From NCBI RefSeq assembly GCF_003634705.1, contig NZ_RBWU01000006.1:589490-653489 (forward strand): DNA of 64,000 nt. The letters are read 5' to 3'. Made by a program: the position numbers and the translations under genes. The stretch's first letter is position 1; each line of letters begins with the position of its first letter. The stretch is from Actinomadura pelletieri DSM 43383 (GTDB lineage: Bacteria; Actinomycetota; Actinomycetes; Streptosporangiales; Streptosporangiaceae). Below are positions 61,673-64,000 of this stretch, piece by piece. Below the pieces are notes generated by a model. It did no database searches. It was not told the DNA's origin and was given only the letters and a program-made list of their open reading frames with translations.

Positions 61673-62247
61673 GTCACCTCCGCAAGTCGACACCGGGTGC
61701 CCTTCGGGGAAGGGCCGCGCGGTGGTGTGGAGATCGTGATCTTGCCGGGTCGGTGGGTCCAGCAGCGCGAACAGACCTCGGCAGTGCGAGCACAGTGCGG
61801 ACGAAACGGGTCGTTAGTCGATGACGGCCTATGGTCGCGCTTGGCGGGCCAGCTGGTGTTCTGCCTTCGCCTGGAGCCGCGCGAGATTGCGGTGCCGGGT
61901 CGTTTCGGGAACGAGCGGCCTTCCGAGGACGATGTCCAGCGGCAAAGAGGACATCGCGTTCGGAGGTGCAGGCTTTCCGGTCCGCTTTGGTGTCCGGGTT
62001 CGTATGCTGCGCGCACGCTCGGAGGTACGGTGCGGCGTCGCCACCGGGTCGGAACCGGGCGAGGCCCGACCTCCGTATGCCGTCCCCATGATCGCAGACA
62101 TCACAGGGTGGCCGAAGTGCGTTGTACGGAAGTGTCCGGAGTGTCGGCGGACGTCGTTGCCGGGCCGTTCCGGCCGCGCCGGGTCGCGCCTGACCGAGTG
62201 CGGATTCCTTCCCAGCCTGAGGGCTGGGGCGTCCCCCGGAGGTTCAG
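61673..62247. other. interval between the repeat gene and scramblase-like copy 2
   Basis: There is no firm gene in these 575 bases. On the minus strand a frame ending at 61829 contains LPLDIVLGRPLVPETTRHRN, then LARLQAKAEHQLARQARP, which could be the end of a degraded protein, but no start is supported. The promoter of the second scramblase-like gene should lie at its right end. Confidence 0.35.
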
Positions 62248-62835
62248 ATGAACGAAGTCTTCGGCTCCTCGCTGCTCAGGGTTGAACAGCCTCGTCGGGG
62301 CCCGCTCGCGAAATCGCGGTACAAGGTCCTCGACGGTGACGGAGTCCTCCTCGCCCTGGCGGCGCCCACCGAAGGTGATACACGCGCCGGGATGCGAGGC
62401 GTGGTGCCCGGGAAGTCGAATCTCGACGCGCGCGCCGTCCTGCTGACCACACCCGACGGGGATCCCCTGCTGATCGTGGACAAGCAGCAGGGCCGGGACT
62501 ACACGGAGATCCTCAGCCCGGAGGAAGAAACCGTCGGCTCCTTCGTCACCGAACGCATCGGACGGCGCTATGTCGTCTACGACGGGGACGGCACCCTGGT
62601 AGGCGCGGTCGCCGTGGACGTTCCGCGGAACAACTTCGAGGTGTCCGACACCGGTGGGACGAAGGTCGCGCACGTTCGCAAGAAGTGGGCCGGCCTCGCC
62701 ACCCACCTGTTGACGACGGCGGACAAGTACTCCGTGGAGATCTACGACCCTGTTCCGGAACCGCTACGGACCATGTGCGTCATGACGGCGATCGTCATGG
62801 ACATGAACCTGCACGAAAGCAAGGAGATCACCTGA
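62248..62835 (+). CDS. LURP-one/scramblase-like protein, copy 2
   Basis: The 195-residue protein is a paralogue of the gene at 60518. Shared landmarks are VEQPRRGPLAKSRYKVLDGD at the start (VEQPRRVPSAKSRYKVFDGA in copy 1), KKWAGLATHLLTTADKYSVE (KKWNGAATALLTTADKYAV) and a C-terminal hydrophobic helix LRTMCVMTAIVMDMNLHESK. CCCGGAGGTTCAG precedes the ATG. Tandem duplication with divergence suggests a related but distinct role. Function is unknown. Confidence 0.78.
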   Translation: MNEVFGSSLLRVEQPRRGPLAKSRYKVLDGDGVLLALAAPTEGDTRAGMRGVVPGKSNLDARAVLLTTPDGDPLLIVDKQQGRDYTEILSPEEETVGSFVTERIGRRYVVYDGDGTLVGAVAVDVPRNNFEVSDTGGTKVAHVRKKWAGLATHLLTTADKYSVEIYDPVPEPLRTMCVMTAIVMDMNLHESKEIT

Positions 62836-62896
62836 CCGGGCCCGGACCTCGCATGTGGGACTTCCCGGTCGTGGTACCGCGAGGTACGTTCCGTTC

Positions 62897-63253
62897 GTGG
62901 AGGCCATGCCCGGGCGCTCGGACAGCTGGTGGATCTCACCGGCCGTTCCCACGATCGCGAATTCCGTGCTGGCTGTCCTGTGGCTCTTCTCCGCGGTCGG
63001 CGGCTGGGGCGACGCCGCCTTCTGCGGCGAGGACGAACAACGCGACCAGAGATGCAGCGCGGCTTTCGACGACGCCGTACGCGTCTCCGCACCGCTGGCC
63101 GTTCTCGCAACGGTCCTTGTCGTGACCGCCTGGTCGATGCCGGGAGTGCGACGCAGACCCGACCGGCTGGACACGCTCCTCGCCGTGGCCGCCGTCACAT
63201 GGGTGCTGGCCGAAGGCGTTCTGTTCATCGGGGGATACCTGGCCGAGTCGTAG
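62897..63253 (+). CDS. small membrane protein of unknown function
   Basis: The 118-residue protein has three membrane segments: PTIANSVLAVLWLFSAVGGW, VSAPLAVLATVLVVTAWSMP and TLLAVAAVTWVLAEGVLFIG. Two Cys residues flank an acidic loop (FCGEDEQRDQRCSAAF). I chose GTG 62897, with GCGAGG 9 bases upstream; ATG 62906 is possible. It follows scramblase-like copy 2 by 61 bases and may be co-transcribed. No family is recognised. Confidence 0.6.
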   Translation: MEAMPGRSDSWWISPAVPTIANSVLAVLWLFSAVGGWGDAAFCGEDEQRDQRCSAAFDDAVRVSAPLAVLATVLVVTAWSMPGVRRRPDRLDTLLAVAAVTWVLAEGVLFIGGYLAES

Positions 63254-63305
63254 CCGCTCATCGCCGTTGCCAAAAAGAAACAATCAGCGTTTTGACCGCT
63301 CCTAC

Positions 63306-63335
63306 AAGTAGGACAAGGCGGGCGAAGTAGGACAA
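63306..63335. repeat. short direct repeat upstream of rrn
   Basis: AAGTAGGACAA occurs at 63306-63316 and 63325-63335 (19-base spacing), and AAGGTAGGGC follows. This could be a protein-binding site in the upstream part of the rrn control region. Confidence 0.4.
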
Positions 63336-63567
63336 AACCCAAGGTAGGGCGAGTGCGGACTCTCGACCAGGGCGCCGTCCCTGACCGATCGGACGCCGCC
63401 ATGACACGCGAGCCGGTTTGACGTCCGCACGTCGGGGGCATACTGTTCACTTCGCCCCACAGGGAAGCGGACGCCGGAAGGCGGCCGATCCGAGGGGAAC
63501 CCACCAACGACAAGCGACTCGGCTTCGCCGTGTGCGCGCTGTCATGGTGGGGTGGAAAGGCCCGATT

Positions 63568-63595
63568 TTGACAATCGAGCCGGACCTGATGAAAT
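63568..63595 (+). promoter_or_regulatory. rrn promoter P1
   Basis: TTGACA (63568-63573) and TGAAAT (63590-63595), spaced by 16 bases. The -35 is a consensus sigma-A hexamer, rare in this GC-rich window. Confidence 0.65.
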
Positions 63596-63657
63596 AGCAC
63601 CACCATCCGGCCGACATCGCGAAAGCGATGGAGATCGGGTGTCGGGAAAGGTCGAAA

Positions 63658-63685
63658 TTGACAATTCGATCGGAACCGGTAAAGT
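63658..63685 (+). promoter_or_regulatory. rrn promoter P2
   Basis: TTGACA (63658-63663) and TAAAGT (63680-63685), spaced by 16 bases. The layout and the surrounding bases mirror P1 90 bases upstream, so the two likely arose by duplication. It is the promoter nearest the 16S gene. Confidence 0.75.
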
Positions 63686-63745
63686 AAGAGCAGTCGCCCC
63701 GAAGCGGGAAACGCGAAAGCGAATCCAGTCGGTGGGTGTCCGTTT

Positions 63746-63775
63746 CTTGAGAACTCAACAGCGTGTTAAAAGCCA
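63746..63775 (+). promoter_or_regulatory. rrn leader antitermination/processing motif
   Basis: CTTGAGAACTCAACAGCGTG followed by TTAAAAGCCA is a motif conserved in actinomycete pre-16S leaders, about 180 bases before mature 16S. It probably functions in antitermination or precursor folding. A hairpin CGACC/GGTCG follows near 63790. Confidence 0.6.
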
Positions 63776-63950
63776 GTGCCTTTATCGGCTCGACCGGTTT
63801 TCTGGTCGGGTCGCCCCGTGGCCATCCTTTCGGGGTGGTCGGGGATTTCTTTGAGGCAGTGCGACCCATCCGTTGGGTGGGTTGTTTTGCTGGGATTGTT
63901 TCCATGGTTTGGCTGCATCGGAGTTCGCCCTTTGGTGTGGTCGTTTGGCC

Positions 63951-64000
63951 TTAATGGAGAGTTTGATCCTGGCTCAGGACGAACGCTGGCGGCGTGCTTA
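63951..64000 (+). rRNA. rrs: 16S ribosomal RNA (5' end only)
   Basis: The window ends within the universal 5' region: AGAGTTTGATCCTGGCTCAG at 63957-63976, followed by GACGAACGCTGGCGGCGTGC. The mature 5' end is placed at about 63951 by comparison with other actinomycetes and could be off by a few bases. Confidence 0.93.

Noticed and set aside
61346..62251. A 301-residue plus-strand Val/Glu/Gly-rich frame
   Set aside because: It is the antisense of the DL/AR repeat gene and then runs through non-coding DNA; its GEGAVEGAVEG text mirrors codon repeats on the other strand.

Overview
This window is high-GC chromosomal DNA from an actinomycete. The evidence is the codon bias, frequent GTG/TTG starts and probable leaderless starts, CarD, SenX3/RegX3, a mycosin-type subtilisin, DUF3263 and DUF2637 proteins, an orphan groEL under CIRCE control, and the 5' end of a 16S rRNA gene at the right edge. 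An Actinomadura-like (Thermomonosporaceae) source is my guess from the overall gene style; the sequence does not prove it.

Layout. 1-14.4 kb holds small regulator/effector pairs: a macro-domain hydrolase, a DODA-type dioxygenase with divergent MarR, TetR plus an AlkZ-like glycosylase, a secreted beta-helix protein, an auxiliary tryptophanyl-tRNA synthetase behind a Trp-Trp attenuator, MarR plus an MFS pump, a BlaI/M56 pair, a NarL-type two-component system and a GT87-like membrane enzyme. At 14.4-15.1 kb there is a ribbon-helix-helix/PIN-like pair with its own operator. 15.5-28.6 kb is a conserved core: phoU, senX3-regX3, an LpqE-like lipoprotein, carD, ispF, cysS and rlmB, interrupted by a fumarylacetoacetase module and a DUF2637 gene. 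28.7-30.1 kb has a DMT exporter, a YCII protein and tRNA-Thr(TGT).

30.1-35.9 kb, next to the tRNA, is an accessory stretch with decayed genes. It carries an XRE/TPR-like regulator, a protein-isoaspartate-type methyltransferase translationally coupled to a 33-residue proline-rich peptide, and an unusual protein joining an IF-2 N-terminal domain to a HEPN-like RxxxxH domain. 36-41.2 kb has a P450, an MFS pump, a BBE-type flavin oxidase and a TetR regulator with paired operator-like repeats. 41.4-54.1 kb has an orphan mycosin, trehalose genes (otsB and otsA far apart), PadR, a Ser/Thr kinase divergent from an ECF sigma factor, a sulfotransferase and a CDF transporter. 54.1-60.4 kb holds a SAM riboswitch, a ThrC-type enzyme, a MoaD/ThiS-like carrier, small orphan genes and groEL with two CIRCE sites. 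60.5-63.3 kb has two LURP-one/scramblase-like paralogues. The end is an rrn promoter and leader region.

The best candidates for undescribed biology are (1) the IF2N-HEPN protein, (2) the methyltransferase with its single-Asp proline-rich peptide, and (3) the SAM-riboswitch/ThrC-like/sulfur-carrier unit, which could make homocysteine rather than threonine. Several intergenic regions contain decayed repeat arrays, and a copy of the phoU 3' end lies just beyond phoU.
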